Of a stretch of 64,000 nt of DNA, positions 44,283-52,394 are shown in pieces. Where the stretch lies: contig CAXBDK010000006.1 of assembly GCA_963974715.1 (NCBI GenBank), forward strand, positions 62,001 through 126,000, in the 5' to 3' direction. This DNA comes from Sediminicola sp963974715 (lineage in GTDB: Bacteria; Bacteroidota; Bacteroidia; Flavobacteriales; Flavobacteriaceae). How positions within the stretch are numbered: position 1 is the first letter of the stretch; the number at the start of each line of letters is the position of its first letter. The notes beneath the pieces are model-generated. The model was not told the origin of the DNA. It saw only the letters and a list, made by a program, of their open reading frames with translations, and searched no databases. Both the position numbers and the translations under genes were made by a program.

Positions 44283-46466
44283 CAGACCGTTTTCCTTTAA
44301 GCGTATTAGGGGCTTTGAATACCAGAAAGGCTCAAAATCCCCAAACTTGGGTTCAAAATCCGACTTTAGTTGTGCAAAGGTCGGGAGGGTAGCGGCATAT
44401 ACCGATGTCCTGTCCAGCATTTTCAACAACCATTCCCCTTGTGCCCTGTCCAATCTCAATTCGAGTTGTTGAGTAGGGCCGTGAAAATGCAATTGAATCA
44501 GCTGCCAGCTTTGTCCCTTTTTTGATTTTGTGATATGGTGGGCCGTTGGAGCTGCTCCCAGCCAACATATTTTGGCATTCGGACGGGTATTTAACAGCGG
44601 CTCGCTTTCAAGCGCATTTTGTATATAGTTTGGGGGGATGGCCGTTTTAGGTATCTTAAAAGGGAACCACTTCTGCAGAGGTTCTTCCATTCCGATTCCG
44701 TGCATATAGTTGAAGAGCGATTTTTTTAGGCCATAGCTGAACTGATCGTGGTCAATGCCGGTCTTGTCACGGAACTGTATGTCGTTATTGGCAAAACCGA
44801 TTTCCTCATAAATGGGATCAATGTGGTACTGTGAGGGGTTTTGGCCGATCGGGCTATGGGCGGTAAGTGCAAATTGGTGCCAAAAGCCGGATTTAAGGAT
44901 CCCCAAACGGAACATTTGGCGTACCATTTCCAAGCTGTCCACCGTTTCCTGCACGGTTTGGGTGGGATATCCGTACATGAGATAGGAATGGACCATTATG
45001 CCCACTTTTGTAAAATTATGGGTCACCTGTGCCACCTGTGCCACTGTTACCCCTTTTTTGATCAAGGACAGTAAGCGGTCCGATGCCACTTCCAGACCTC
45101 CGGAAACGGCAATGCAGCCCGACGCCCGTAACAATTGGCAAAGGTCCGGTCCAAAATTTTTCTCGAAACGGATATTTGTCCACCAACTTACGCTCAGTTG
45201 ACGTTTGATGATTTCCAATGCCAACGCCTTCATCAGGGAAGGTGGGGCGGCCTCGTCCACAAAGTGGAACCCCCTTTCCCCCGTCTGTGCGATCATTTCC
45301 TCCATTCGATCTACCAGAAGGGTGGCTGTAATGGGTTCATATATTTTAATATAGTCGAGCGAAACATCGCAAAAGGTGCATTTTCCCCAATAACAGCCAT
45401 GTGCCATGGTCAATTTCATCCATCTGCCATCGCTCCATAGACTGTGCATGGGATTGGCCACTTCGATGACGGAAATGTATTTGTCCAATAAAAGATCGCC
45501 ATAATCGGGCGTTCCCACAGCGGCCTGCTTGTAATCGGGCCTTGTGGATAGGTCGTTGTAGAACACTTCACCCTCCCTCAGATGAAAGGTCCGTTTCAAT
45601 GGGACAAGGGTGGCCTCATGGCCGTGCAGCAGTTTATCGACAAGCAGTTCTATGGGCAGTTCCCCATCGTCCAAAGTGATAAAGTGAAAGTATTGAAAAA
45701 CCCTCACGTCCTTTAACGACCGTAATTCGGTATTCGGAAATCCGCCGCCCATGACCGTCTTCACAGAGGGATGGGATTGCCTAATATATTCGGCGCATCT
45801 AAAGGCACTGTATAGATTACCGGGAAATGGGACGGAGAAACATACCATTTTAGGTCGTATCCCAATCATTTTTTCCGTTAAAATGGAAGTGGCGATCTGG
45901 TCTATATAGGAAGGTGGCCGCTGTAATTGTTCATAAAGGTTGTCGAATGAGTTGGCACTGCGGCCCAGACGTTCGGCATATCTGCTAAAGCCAAAGTTTT
46001 CGTCCACGCATTCCACTATAAAATCCGAGATATCCTCTAGGTATAAAGTGGCCAAGTGTTTTGCGCGATCGTGCAGCCCCATGGTGCCAAATGCCCATTC
46101 CAGGTCATCGAGTTGATCAAAACGGGAAGCCTGTGGGAGATAGTCCGGGGTGCAGATCTGACGGGCAAAACTGTCGTTACTGCCCTGTAAAAATGAAATG
46201 ACCGATTCTATAGTCTGAAGATATCGTTGTCTGAGCGCAAATATCCTCTTCCCATTGTCCGAAGCGATCCCACTGTTTTCTTGTGCAAATCCAAAAATGG
46301 AGCGAAGGCCTTTTTGGGAGAAAAGTTGTAGGATGACCTCCATGCCAAGGTCCATTTGATGGGAGCTAAGCTGTTTTGTATTTAAAAACCCCTTTAAATA
46401 GGCCGTTGCCGGATAGGGCGTATTCAATTGTGTAAAGGGCGGGGTGATCAGCAGCAGGTCTTTCAA
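44271..46466 (-). CDS. B12-binding domain radical SAM protein
   Basis: A 731-residue enzyme. The N-terminal half contains a cobalamin-binding-like Rossmann region (KMVCFSVPFPGNLYSAFRCAEYIRQ, VMGGGFPN). The radical SAM core starts at MAHGCYWGKCTFCD, with a Cx4Cx2C arrangement instead of the common Cx3Cx2C, followed by HFVDEAAPP and SGGLEVASDRLLSLIKKGVT. The C-terminal 180 residues form an extra domain. Members methylate unactivated carbon or do ring rearrangements, but product and pathway cannot be inferred: no biosynthetic partner genes adjoin it. A -7 box precedes it at 46526-46519. Confidence 0.85.
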   Translation of the reverse strand: MKDLLLITPPFTQLNTPYPATAYLKGFLNTKQLSSHQMDLGMEVILQLFSQKGLRSIFGFAQENSGIASDNGKRIFALRQRYLQTIESVISFLQGSNDSFARQICTPDYLPQASRFDQLDDLEWAFGTMGLHDRAKHLATLYLEDISDFIVECVDENFGFSRYAERLGRSANSFDNLYEQLQRPPSYIDQIATSILTEKMIGIRPKMVCFSVPFPGNLYSAFRCAEYIRQSHPSVKTVMGGGFPNTELRSLKDVRVFQYFHFITLDDGELPIELLVDKLLHGHEATLVPLKRTFHLREGEVFYNDLSTRPDYKQAAVGTPDYGDLLLDKYISVIEVANPMHSLWSDGRWMKLTMAHGCYWGKCTFCDVSLDYIKIYEPITATLLVDRMEEMIAQTGERGFHFVDEAAPPSLMKALALEIIKRQLSVSWWTNIRFEKNFGPDLCQLLRASGCIAVSGGLEVASDRLLSLIKKGVTVAQVAQVTHNFTKVGIMVHSYLMYGYPTQTVQETVDSLEMVRQMFRLGILKSGFWHQFALTAHSPIGQNPSQYHIDPIYEEIGFANNDIQFRDKTGIDHDQFSYGLKKSLFNYMHGIGMEEPLQKWFPFKIPKTAIPPNYIQNALESEPLLNTRPNAKICWLGAAPTAHHITKSKKGQSWQLIQLHFHGPTQQLELRLDRAQGEWLLKMLDRTSVYAATLPTFAQLKSDFEPKFGDFEPFWYSKPLIRLKENGLLSL

Positions 46467-46518
46467 GTAATATCCTTTGGTTATGGAAATGCAGTGCGGT
46501 CCTTTGCGGGCCGCCCTG

Positions 46519-46526
46519 CAAAAATA
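46519..46526 (-). promoter_or_regulatory. -7 box of the radical SAM gene
   Basis: CAAAAATA on the plus strand reads TATTTTTG on the minus strand, a perfect TAnnTTTG match 53 bp upstream of the ATG at 46466. No -33 TTG is obvious. Confidence 0.4.
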
Positions 46527-46612
46527 AAGATATTTGTGATGTAAAAGCTGTAGGAATGGAATGATGTTGGCAATTCGTTCCCTAGGGACGATAAATGGGC
46601 TCCGGTTACGGA

Positions 46613-47596
46613 TTATTTCTTAAAATCGCTAGGGGAGATGCCAAATGATTTTTTAAAGGCCGTTGAAAAATGTTGGGGATTTTTATAACCAATATGGTCG
46701 GAGATCTGCGCAATGGACATTTTTCGATCCAAGAGCAGTTTTTTGGCCTTTTTCATCTTAAGTTCATGGATACAGCCGAATACGGTGGTCCCGAACATGG
46801 CCTTAAAACCTTTTTTAAGTGCGAATTCGTTGGTGCCAAGTTTTTTGGCAAGGTCTTGTAGTTTTAAGGGCTTTCTGTAGTTTTTTTGGACATAGTCCTT
46901 GGCCAGTAGGATCTTTTCGCCTTCCAGTATGGAAAGCGGTGGGGAGTTCTTGAGAGGGAAGGGAAGCTTAAATTGTTCCAGTTGGCATAACAGTAGCTCC
47001 AAGATTTTGGCGTTCAGGTAGATCTTTCGGTAGTGCCCTTTCCATGTACAGTTCAGGATATCATTTAATAGCGAATGTATTTCGGGTCCAATGGGATAGT
47101 TGTTATTTTTGAGACATCCCAGTTTGCGGTCCGTTATCAATTGGCTAAATCCGGCAAAATCCTTTTCGAACGGAATAAATTTCTTGATATATTCAGGGGA
47201 AAAATTGACCATCAAACAGATGGAGTCGGTCCCCTCAAATTCCACTGCCCCTTCCGAACTTTCCCAGTTGATGATATTGTGGGTGTTGGGGGAGAGGTAA
47301 AACTCCTTTTGTGGAAGATGGCACTTTATTAAAGAGGCCCCCTTAAGAACAAAGACCATTTCCACGGTTTGTCCGGTAAGGGAAAATGCAAGTCGGTGCC
47401 TTTCGGAAAATTTCAGATCGACATAGGTTATTTTAAAATGCTCCAATACAACTTCTCTGCAACATCCGGAGAGATGGGGGTCCTTAAAGTGAGTGGACGA
47501 ATCCAAGGTCCCGGAAGAATCGGAATGATAACTGTGGTCGCCCCTATCAAAGGAGCACTCCCTAAAGTTGTCGATCCACATACGTAGTTTGGCCAT
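46613..47596 (-). CDS. AraC family regulator, PchR-like (siderophore-responsive type)
   Basis: A 327-residue regulator. The N-terminal 220 residues are a sensor domain. The C-terminal domain (about 235-327) has two helix-turn-helix units: LAKKLGTNEFALKKGFKAMFGTTVFGCIHELKMKKAKKLL and ISDHIGYKNPQHFSTAFKKSFGISPSDFKK. The NEFALKKGFKAMFGTTVF stretch is characteristic of PchR-type activators, which sense ferric siderophores. It is divergent from the iron-related genes that follow. Two 13-bp direct repeats begin 4 bp upstream of its ATG and lie in its own leader, which suggests autoregulation. Confidence 0.88.
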   Translation of the reverse strand: MAKLRMWIDNFRECSFDRGDHSYHSDSSGTLDSSTHFKDPHLSGCCREVVLEHFKITYVDLKFSERHRLAFSLTGQTVEMVFVLKGASLIKCHLPQKEFYLSPNTHNIINWESSEGAVEFEGTDSICLMVNFSPEYIKKFIPFEKDFAGFSQLITDRKLGCLKNNNYPIGPEIHSLLNDILNCTWKGHYRKIYLNAKILELLLCQLEQFKLPFPLKNSPPLSILEGEKILLAKDYVQKNYRKPLKLQDLAKKLGTNEFALKKGFKAMFGTTVFGCIHELKMKKAKKLLLDRKMSIAQISDHIGYKNPQHFSTAFKKSFGISPSDFKK

Positions 47597-47599
47597 TAT

Positions 47600-47633
47600 T
47601 CCCTATTGCGTATTATTTACTCCGTTTCGCGTA
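47600..47633 (+). promoter_or_regulatory. AraC-type tandem direct repeat, promoter P1
   Basis: Two 13-bp elements, TCCCTATTGCGTA (47600-47612) and TCCGTTTCGCGTA (47621-47633), are spaced exactly 21 bp start to start, two helical turns. A matching pair occurs at 52628-52661 before a second promoter. In both cases the second element is followed by 23 bp and then TATATTTG. This is what an AraC-family activator site next to a promoter lacking a strong -33 looks like. Confidence 0.65.
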
Positions 47634-47656
47634 CTTTTTGATTTTTATAAAAACCC

Positions 47657-47676
47657 TATATTTGACACCAAATATA
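47657..47676. promoter_or_regulatory. divergent, nearly abutting -7 boxes
   Basis: TATATTTG on the plus strand (47657-47664) serves the gene at 47722. TATATTTG on the minus strand (47676-47669) serves the AraC gene. Both match TAnnTTTG perfectly and are only 4 bp apart. Confidence 0.55.
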
Positions 47677-47687
47677 ATTATTTATAT

Positions 47688-47700
47688 TTAATCTAAATAA
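47688..47700. promoter_or_regulatory. TTAATCTAAATAA element, candidate metalloregulator operator
   Basis: Within it and its 5' flank, ATTTA-ATC-TAAAT (47686-47698) is a perfect inverted repeat, downstream of the plus-strand start and upstream of the minus-strand -7 box. The same 13-mer occurs at 48856-48868, and a near copy at 52707-52720. A Fur- or DtxR-like iron repressor is a reasonable guess, but no consensus can be checked here. Confidence 0.45.
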
Positions 47701-47721
47701 ATATAATGTAATTATATAGTT

Positions 47722-48108
47722 ATGTCAAATTGGGGCGGTTATGCCAAAATGTTAAATATGTACCTGATCTATAAAAATGCATATGGAGCGATCTACGGGA
47801 TCGAAAATGCCCCCAACCCGTTATGCACCCTCCAATTGGTAGTGGATACGGTAGGGATATTTATGGCACGGGACGATCTTTCCCATTTGTTGGAAATTGT
47901 AATGCGGCCGCATGGACCTTGTAACTGTGCCCAATGTACCGGGGACGATTGTCATAAGATCTGGTGTTCTGGCCAGTTGTTCGATATCTGTTTAAAGCTG
48001 GATCCGGCTACTTTACAACTTTTGCAGGAACTGATCCAGGGCACCCAATTTGTTTTGGGCGTGGACAGCACCTTGGGAAAATTTCATATCGAACGCAGTA
48101 AGGAGTAG
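47722..48108 (+). CDS. small cysteine-rich protein of unknown function
   Basis: A 128-residue protein that I do not recognise. It has no signal peptide. The centre carries five cysteines in a compact pattern, PCNCAQCTGDDCHKIWC, suggestive of a metal site or iron-sulfur cluster, with another Cys in NPLCTL. The flanks are alternating hydrophobic strands and helices (LQLVVDTVGIFMARDDLSHLLEI; FDICLKLDPATLQLLQELIQG). Several in-frame Mets (47722, 47749, 47758) make the start uncertain. It is the first gene after the AraC-controlled promoter and 3 bp before the methyltransferase-like gene, so a role in iron handling is inferred. Confidence 0.65.
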   Translation: MSNWGGYAKMLNMYLIYKNAYGAIYGIENAPNPLCTLQLVVDTVGIFMARDDLSHLLEIVMRPHGPCNCAQCTGDDCHKIWCSGQLFDICLKLDPATLQLLQELIQGTQFVLGVDSTLGKFHIERSKE

Positions 48109-48111
48109 ACC

Positions 48112-48789
48112 ATGGAAATAATTTTAAAGAACATGCGTACATCGTTGGAAACAGTACATTTTCCAAAAGACTTGCAGGGAAATGGTATTGGGGCCAATGG
48201 AGGCAAGGAAAATGTTGCTCCCAAAGAGCGGGAGCTATCTCCAGGAATCATGTCCGCATTACGGCTTGATTCTGGTATAAGGGTACTCGAACTTCCGTGC
48301 GGTCAAGGGATTCACATGGTTTCCATTGTAAGTTATATAAAGGATATGCGCTACTTTGGATTGGACGCCGATTGCCTTAAAATTAAGGATGCCCAAGATA
48401 GATATGCGGTTTATACCCATCAGAGGAAGGCTCTTTTTCAGGACTACGAGGGCGAGAGGATTCCCTATGTGGCCCGGTTTTTTCACAGGATCTTGTGTTG
48501 GGATATCACAATATTGGAGATGGGCCCCGAACAATTTTTGGCCGAATGCCATCGGGTATTGGCGGCAGATGGGATATTGGTGCTCCTTTTGGCGAACAAG
48601 GATGAAAAAATTGCCCTTGATTATAAAGAACTGGCCAGAAAGGTCGGTTTTCGATTTTTGGGGACGGAAGCCATCCTGAATGGAGGGGAAACCAAGGGAC
48701 TTGAAAAAGGATATCGTATGGTGTCCCTTCAAAAGCCGCTCTTGCCCAAAATTATGAAGGACGAACTTATTATTATGAAGCGGGGCTGA
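48112..48789 (+). CDS. SAM-dependent methyltransferase-like protein with weak motif I
   Basis: A 225-residue protein of the class I methyltransferase fold. The motif I position reads VLELPCGQGIHMVSI instead of ExGxGxG. YFGLDADCLKIKDAQ follows as motif II, and HRVLAADGILVLLLAN is the usual post-II strand. It has no signal peptide. It is co-transcribed with the cysteine-rich protein (3 bp apart). A second gene of similar layout lies at 52754 under the same kind of promoter. In Bacteroidota, methyltransferase-like genes often sit beside TonB siderophore receptors; their substrate is unknown. Confidence 0.75.
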   Translation: MEIILKNMRTSLETVHFPKDLQGNGIGANGGKENVAPKERELSPGIMSALRLDSGIRVLELPCGQGIHMVSIVSYIKDMRYFGLDADCLKIKDAQDRYAVYTHQRKALFQDYEGERIPYVARFFHRILCWDITILEMGPEQFLAECHRVLAADGILVLLLANKDEKIALDYKELARKVGFRFLGTEAILNGGETKGLEKGYRMVSLQKPLLPKIMKDELIIMKRG

Positions 48790-48798
48790 TTCCAATAC

Positions 48799-48868
48799 TC
48801 CGTTTTAGGTATATGCCGCTATGCCCAAAAAAATAAATTCGTATCAGCATTGGGCTTAATCTAAATAA
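48799..48868 (+). promoter_or_regulatory. degenerate copy of the AraC-type promoter, P2, before the flavoprotein gene
   Basis: TCCGTTTTAGGTA (48799-48811) matches the 13-bp repeat with one substitution in the CGTA core. After a 22-bp gap comes TAAATTCG (48834-48841, one mismatch to TAnnTTTG), then TTAATCTAAATAA (48856-48868). The upstream half-site position (48778-48790) falls in the end of the methyltransferase gene and is not conserved. Confidence 0.45.
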
Positions 48869-48909
48869 TGGGATCAGGAGACCAACAAGGATTTTAATGA
48901 CCACTTGAT

Positions 48910-49977
48910 ATGATAAAGACAGACATATTGATCATAGGCGCCGGTCCGACGGGACTTTTCACGGTTTTCGAGGCGGGGCTGTTGAAGCTGAAGTGCCACC
49001 TGATAGATGCGCTCGCACAGCCCGGTGGGCAGTGCTCGGAGATCTACCCGAAGAAGCCGATCTACGACATCCCTGCCTTTCCGGAGATATTGGCGGGACA
49101 GTTGGTGGACAACCTGATGGAGCAGATCCGTCCGTTCGGGGCGGGCTTCACCCTAGGGGAGCGTGCGGAGACGCTTGAGCGTTCGGACGACGGGACGTTT
49201 GTAGTGACCACCAACAAGGGAACGCGGCACCATGCGCCGGTGGTGGTGATCGCTGGCGGCCTTGGCTCGTTCGAGCCGAGGAAGCCCTTGATCCCGAACA
49301 TTCTGGACTACGAGGACCGTGGTGTGAGCTATATGGTGCGTGACCCGGAGGCGTTCCGCGGCCGCAAGGTGGTGATCTCCGGGGGCGGCGACAGTGCGCT
49401 GGACTGGTCGATCTTTTTGAGCGGTGTGGCCTCGGAGGTGACCCTTGTGCACCGCAGGAACGAGTTCCGTGGGGCCCTGGACTCCGTGGAGAAGGCCTCC
49501 GAGCTCGCAAAGCTGGGCAAGATCCGTCTCTACACGGAGGCGGAGGTGGTGGGGGTTCGCGGCGAGGGCCGTCTGGAGGCCGTCGAGATCCGCCACAACG
49601 ATGCGGCGAAGGGGGAGACGCTTTTGGAGGCGGACCATTTCATCCCGCTGTTCGGGCTGTCGCCTAAACTGGGCCCGATCGGGAACTGGGGCCTCGAGAT
49701 CGAGCGCAACGCGATCAAGGTGGACAATTCGTACGATTACCAGACCAATATCCCCGGGGTGTACGCCATAGGGGACGTGAACACCTACCCTGGGAAGCTG
49801 AAGCTGATCCTGTCGGGCTTCCACGAGGCCGCGGTGATGTGCCAGAGCGCCTACCAGCGCATCCATCCTGGGAAACGGTACGTGATGAAGTACACCACGG
49901 TGGGCGGCGTGGAAGGGTTCGACGGCACCAAAAAGGAGGCCAAGAAAGAAGTCGTTCAGAGTATCGAAATAAACTAA
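48910..49977 (+). CDS. ferredoxin/flavodoxin-NADP reductase-like flavoprotein (TrxR-type fold)
   Basis: A 355-residue protein. FAD motif ILIIGAGPTGLFTVFEAG (residues 5-22), QPGGQCSEIYPKKPIYDIPAFP (isoalloxazine region), NADPH motif VVISGGGDSALDWSIF (near residue 155) and GVYAIGDVNTYPGKLKLILSGFHEAA (FAD). No redox-active CxxC pair, so it is the FNR type of the thioredoxin reductase superfamily. It transfers electrons from NADPH to ferredoxin, flavodoxin or a ferric chelate. In this locus a supply of electrons for iron release is plausible. Its DNA is strikingly GC-rich compared with both neighbours (for example 40 G/C in 60 bases at 49381-49440). Confidence 0.85.
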   Translation: MIKTDILIIGAGPTGLFTVFEAGLLKLKCHLIDALAQPGGQCSEIYPKKPIYDIPAFPEILAGQLVDNLMEQIRPFGAGFTLGERAETLERSDDGTFVVTTNKGTRHHAPVVVIAGGLGSFEPRKPLIPNILDYEDRGVSYMVRDPEAFRGRKVVISGGGDSALDWSIFLSGVASEVTLVHRRNEFRGALDSVEKASELAKLGKIRLYTEAEVVGVRGEGRLEAVEIRHNDAAKGETLLEADHFIPLFGLSPKLGPIGNWGLEIERNAIKVDNSYDYQTNIPGVYAIGDVNTYPGKLKLILSGFHEAAVMCQSAYQRIHPGKRYVMKYTTVGGVEGFDGTKKEAKKEVVQSIEIN

Positions 49978-50006
49978 AATAACCAACCGAACAACACTAT
50001 AGATAC

Positions 50007-50339
50007 ATGATAACCTTGGCCATATGCCTGTGCTTTACGGGTTTTTATTTCCTCTACGGCACTTCAAAAAGAGCGGAACTGGATTCCCGTCAACCATTTC
50101 GTAATTGGATCCGAAAACATGAAAATCCTGCAAAAATTATCGGATCGGCCCTTTTGCTCCTTTCCCTGATGGCCTGTATTTTTTCACTGGGCCAGGGTGC
50201 CGGATTCTTTTCCTTTTTGGTCATCCTCATGACCTTGGCCAGTTTACAGGTGCTGGTTTCCCCCTTGCGTTTTTTTAGTGCAGTTTCTTTGGTGTGCATA
50301 GGGATCGTTTCACTGTTTCTGGAACTTTATATCCAATAA
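50007..50339 (+). CDS. small membrane protein, DUF3325-like
   Basis: A 110-residue protein with three hydrophobic helices, a conserved-looking N-terminal GFYFLYGTSKRAEL loop and VLVSPLRFF near the C-terminus. Layout and place (before a DUF3649-like and a PepSY gene) match the DUF3325 proteins found in proteobacterial iron-uptake operons. It is a likely partner of the PepSY membrane protein. The next ATG comes one base after its stop. Confidence 0.65.
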   Translation: MITLAICLCFTGFYFLYGTSKRAELDSRQPFRNWIRKHENPAKIIGSALLLLSLMACIFSLGQGAGFFSFLVILMTLASLQVLVSPLRFFSAVSLVCIGIVSLFLELYIQ

Positions 50340-50340
50340 T

Positions 50341-50640
50341 ATGCCGGCAAATCCAAAATACTTAACAAGATCCCCATTACAGCGTTTGGCCAAGATCACG
50401 GCAGGTTTTATTGGGGGTTATCTGGTAACACAAACATTCCATATGGCCATGGCCCTTTGGTGGGATTTGGGAAATATGGTCATGACCCTCAGATTTGGTG
50501 GGTTTGTCCTTTGGGCAGTTTTGATGATCCTAGCCTTTTTGGCCAAAAACGGATGGAAGGTTTGGGGTCTTTACCTGCTGATATCCCTATTTTTTTACCT
50601 GCTGATCTTTCTTGGCAAGACAACCGATACTTTCCTTTAA
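50341..50640 (+). CDS. small membrane protein, DUF3649-like iron uptake component
   Basis: A 99-residue protein with three hydrophobic helices (ITAGFIGGYLVTQTFHMAMALWW, FGGFVLWAVLMILAFLA, LYLLISLFFYLLIFLG). Size, topology and neighbours fit the DUF3649 family, which precedes PepSY-associated membrane proteins in iron-uptake loci. Similarity is by pattern, not by a strong motif. It lies 10 bp upstream of the PepSY gene. Confidence 0.65.
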   Translation: MPANPKYLTRSPLQRLAKITAGFIGGYLVTQTFHMAMALWWDLGNMVMTLRFGGFVLWAVLMILAFLAKNGWKVWGLYLLISLFFYLLIFLGKTTDTFL

Positions 50641-50650
50641 ATTTTTAGAT

Positions 50651-52261
50651 ATGTCCAACAGAGTATACAATATAATGTTCCATACCCATACGATCAGCGG
50701 CATCATCATCAGTGCCGCCCTGTATGTGATATTTTTTACGGGGTCTATCTCCTTTTTAAGGGATGAGATCAACGCTTGGGAACGAAACGAGCCCATCAAC
50801 AAGGATTATTTTGCCACGGCCGATTATGATGCGGCCCTTAAAAGCCTAGAAGGGGAACGATCGCTTTACGGAAGGGACATTTCCTTTACCCATCGGTATT
50901 TTGAAAGAAGGGTGTTCACCTCCATTTCCCAGTCAAAGGATACCAGTCTGCAAAAGGAATCGAAGCCCACGGGCAGAAGGGGCAATTTTATGTATATGGA
51001 CCTGGAAACGAACGAACAAAAGGATTATGAAGCTACCTATTCCATGGGCGAATTTTTTTATAGGTTACATTTTTTTGCACAATTGAACTTTTTCGGCAGG
51101 TCCGGTTATTTTCTGTCCGGTCTGGTGGCCTTTTTCTTTTTGTTCGCCGTGGTGACGGGGGTCATTGTCCACTGGAAGAAGATAGTGCCCAGTTTTTACG
51201 TGTTCCGGCCCAAAGCCAAATGGAAGGCCATTTGGACAGATGCACATGTGGCACTGGGAATCATCGGGCTGCCGTACCAATTTATGTTTGCGGTAACGGG
51301 GGCGTACCTTATTATAGGTTATACGGTGATGCTTCCGCCGGTCCAATCGCTGCTTTTCGATGGGGATGCGGAAAAATTACAGTCGACCATGGCCTATGGG
51401 GAACCACCTAAATTTTCCTTTGTGGGCGAACGGCTGGAGTATCCGGTAAAAATGGGGCCATTTATAGCGGAGACCCGTAAAAAATGGCCTGAACTTGAAC
51501 TGAACACGCTACAAATATTCAATTACGGCGATAAGGGAATGCATGTCCAAGTGGGAGGGTCGCCTTCCTTTCAGGATAGACTATTGGGGTCGGGGTACCT
51601 TATTTTTCGTGCCTCGGACGGTAAGCTGGTTTATCAAAAGGATCCCTACAACGATATTTCCTATGTAGAGGGGGCCACTGATATTTTAAGGAGGTTACAC
51701 TATGGCGATTTTGGCGGTTATGGTATGAAACTTATCTATTTTATACTCGGCATTGTTACCTGCTTTGTAATCCTTTCCGGGGTCATGATCTGGTTGGTGG
51801 CCAGGGACAGAAAGGCCGTATCCGAATGCAAAAGAAATTTTAATTCTTGGCTTGTCCGCATCTATTTGGCCATTTGTCTAAGCCTTTATCCCATGACGGC
51901 GATCCTGTTCGTACTGGTAAAGCTCTTTGCCGATGATTTTGGAGATGGCAGGCGGGATTTTATATATCAGGTATTCTTTTGGGGATGGCTGGTCCTATCC
52001 ACCTTCTTTACCTTGAGGCGTGACAATTATTTCACCAATAAGGCCTGTCTCATTTTGGGGTCCCTTTTTGGATTGATGGTACCCATTAGCAATGGGCTGG
52101 CAACAGGTAACTGGCCTTGGATATCCTTTGGTCAAGGATATTATCAGATTTTCGTGGTGGACATTTTTTGGACCGTACTGTCGCTGACCACTTTTATCAC
52201 CGTATTTAGGTTAAAACGGAAAAAGACTTCCCCGATACGGACGGTCCCAGCCCCCGAATGA
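50651..52261 (+). CDS. PepSY-associated transmembrane protein, XusC-like
   Basis: A 536-residue inner membrane protein starting at ATG 50651 (MSNRVYNIMFHTHTISGIIIS). Several helices carry His in heme-b-like positions: MFHTHTISG (helix 1), FFYRLHFFAQLNFFG (after helix 1) and VTGVIVHWKKIVP (helix 3). A periplasmic PepSY-like domain occupies about 250-350, and five or more helices make the C-terminus. XusC-like PepSY proteins are membrane reductases that free iron from siderophores. It sits in the same run as the TonB receptor and the DUF4374 lipoprotein, though separated from them by a regulatory region and a receptor remnant. Confidence 0.85.
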   Translation: MSNRVYNIMFHTHTISGIIISAALYVIFFTGSISFLRDEINAWERNEPINKDYFATADYDAALKSLEGERSLYGRDISFTHRYFERRVFTSISQSKDTSLQKESKPTGRRGNFMYMDLETNEQKDYEATYSMGEFFYRLHFFAQLNFFGRSGYFLSGLVAFFFLFAVVTGVIVHWKKIVPSFYVFRPKAKWKAIWTDAHVALGIIGLPYQFMFAVTGAYLIIGYTVMLPPVQSLLFDGDAEKLQSTMAYGEPPKFSFVGERLEYPVKMGPFIAETRKKWPELELNTLQIFNYGDKGMHVQVGGSPSFQDRLLGSGYLIFRASDGKLVYQKDPYNDISYVEGATDILRRLHYGDFGGYGMKLIYFILGIVTCFVILSGVMIWLVARDRKAVSECKRNFNSWLVRIYLAICLSLYPMTAILFVLVKLFADDFGDGRRDFIYQVFFWGWLVLSTFFTLRRDNYFTNKACLILGSLFGLMVPISNGLATGNWPWISFGQGYYQIFVVDIFWTVLSLTTFITVFRLKRKKTSPIRTVPAPE

Positions 52262-52394
52262 CATTGTTCCCATAGAAAAGTGCATTATTCACTTCAAGTC
52301 CCTTGCAGCAATGTATAGGGAGGGAACCTCCATTGCCTTTGATCTGAGGAGATTTAAACAGCTCACCAATTAATAACCACTAAGTGATGCAACT

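Noticed and set aside
49153..49986. 277-codon minus-strand frame opposite the FNR-like gene
   Set aside because: Long antisense frames are expected in GC-rich coding DNA with biased third positions; its translation (His/Val/Arg/Leu rich) has no domain.
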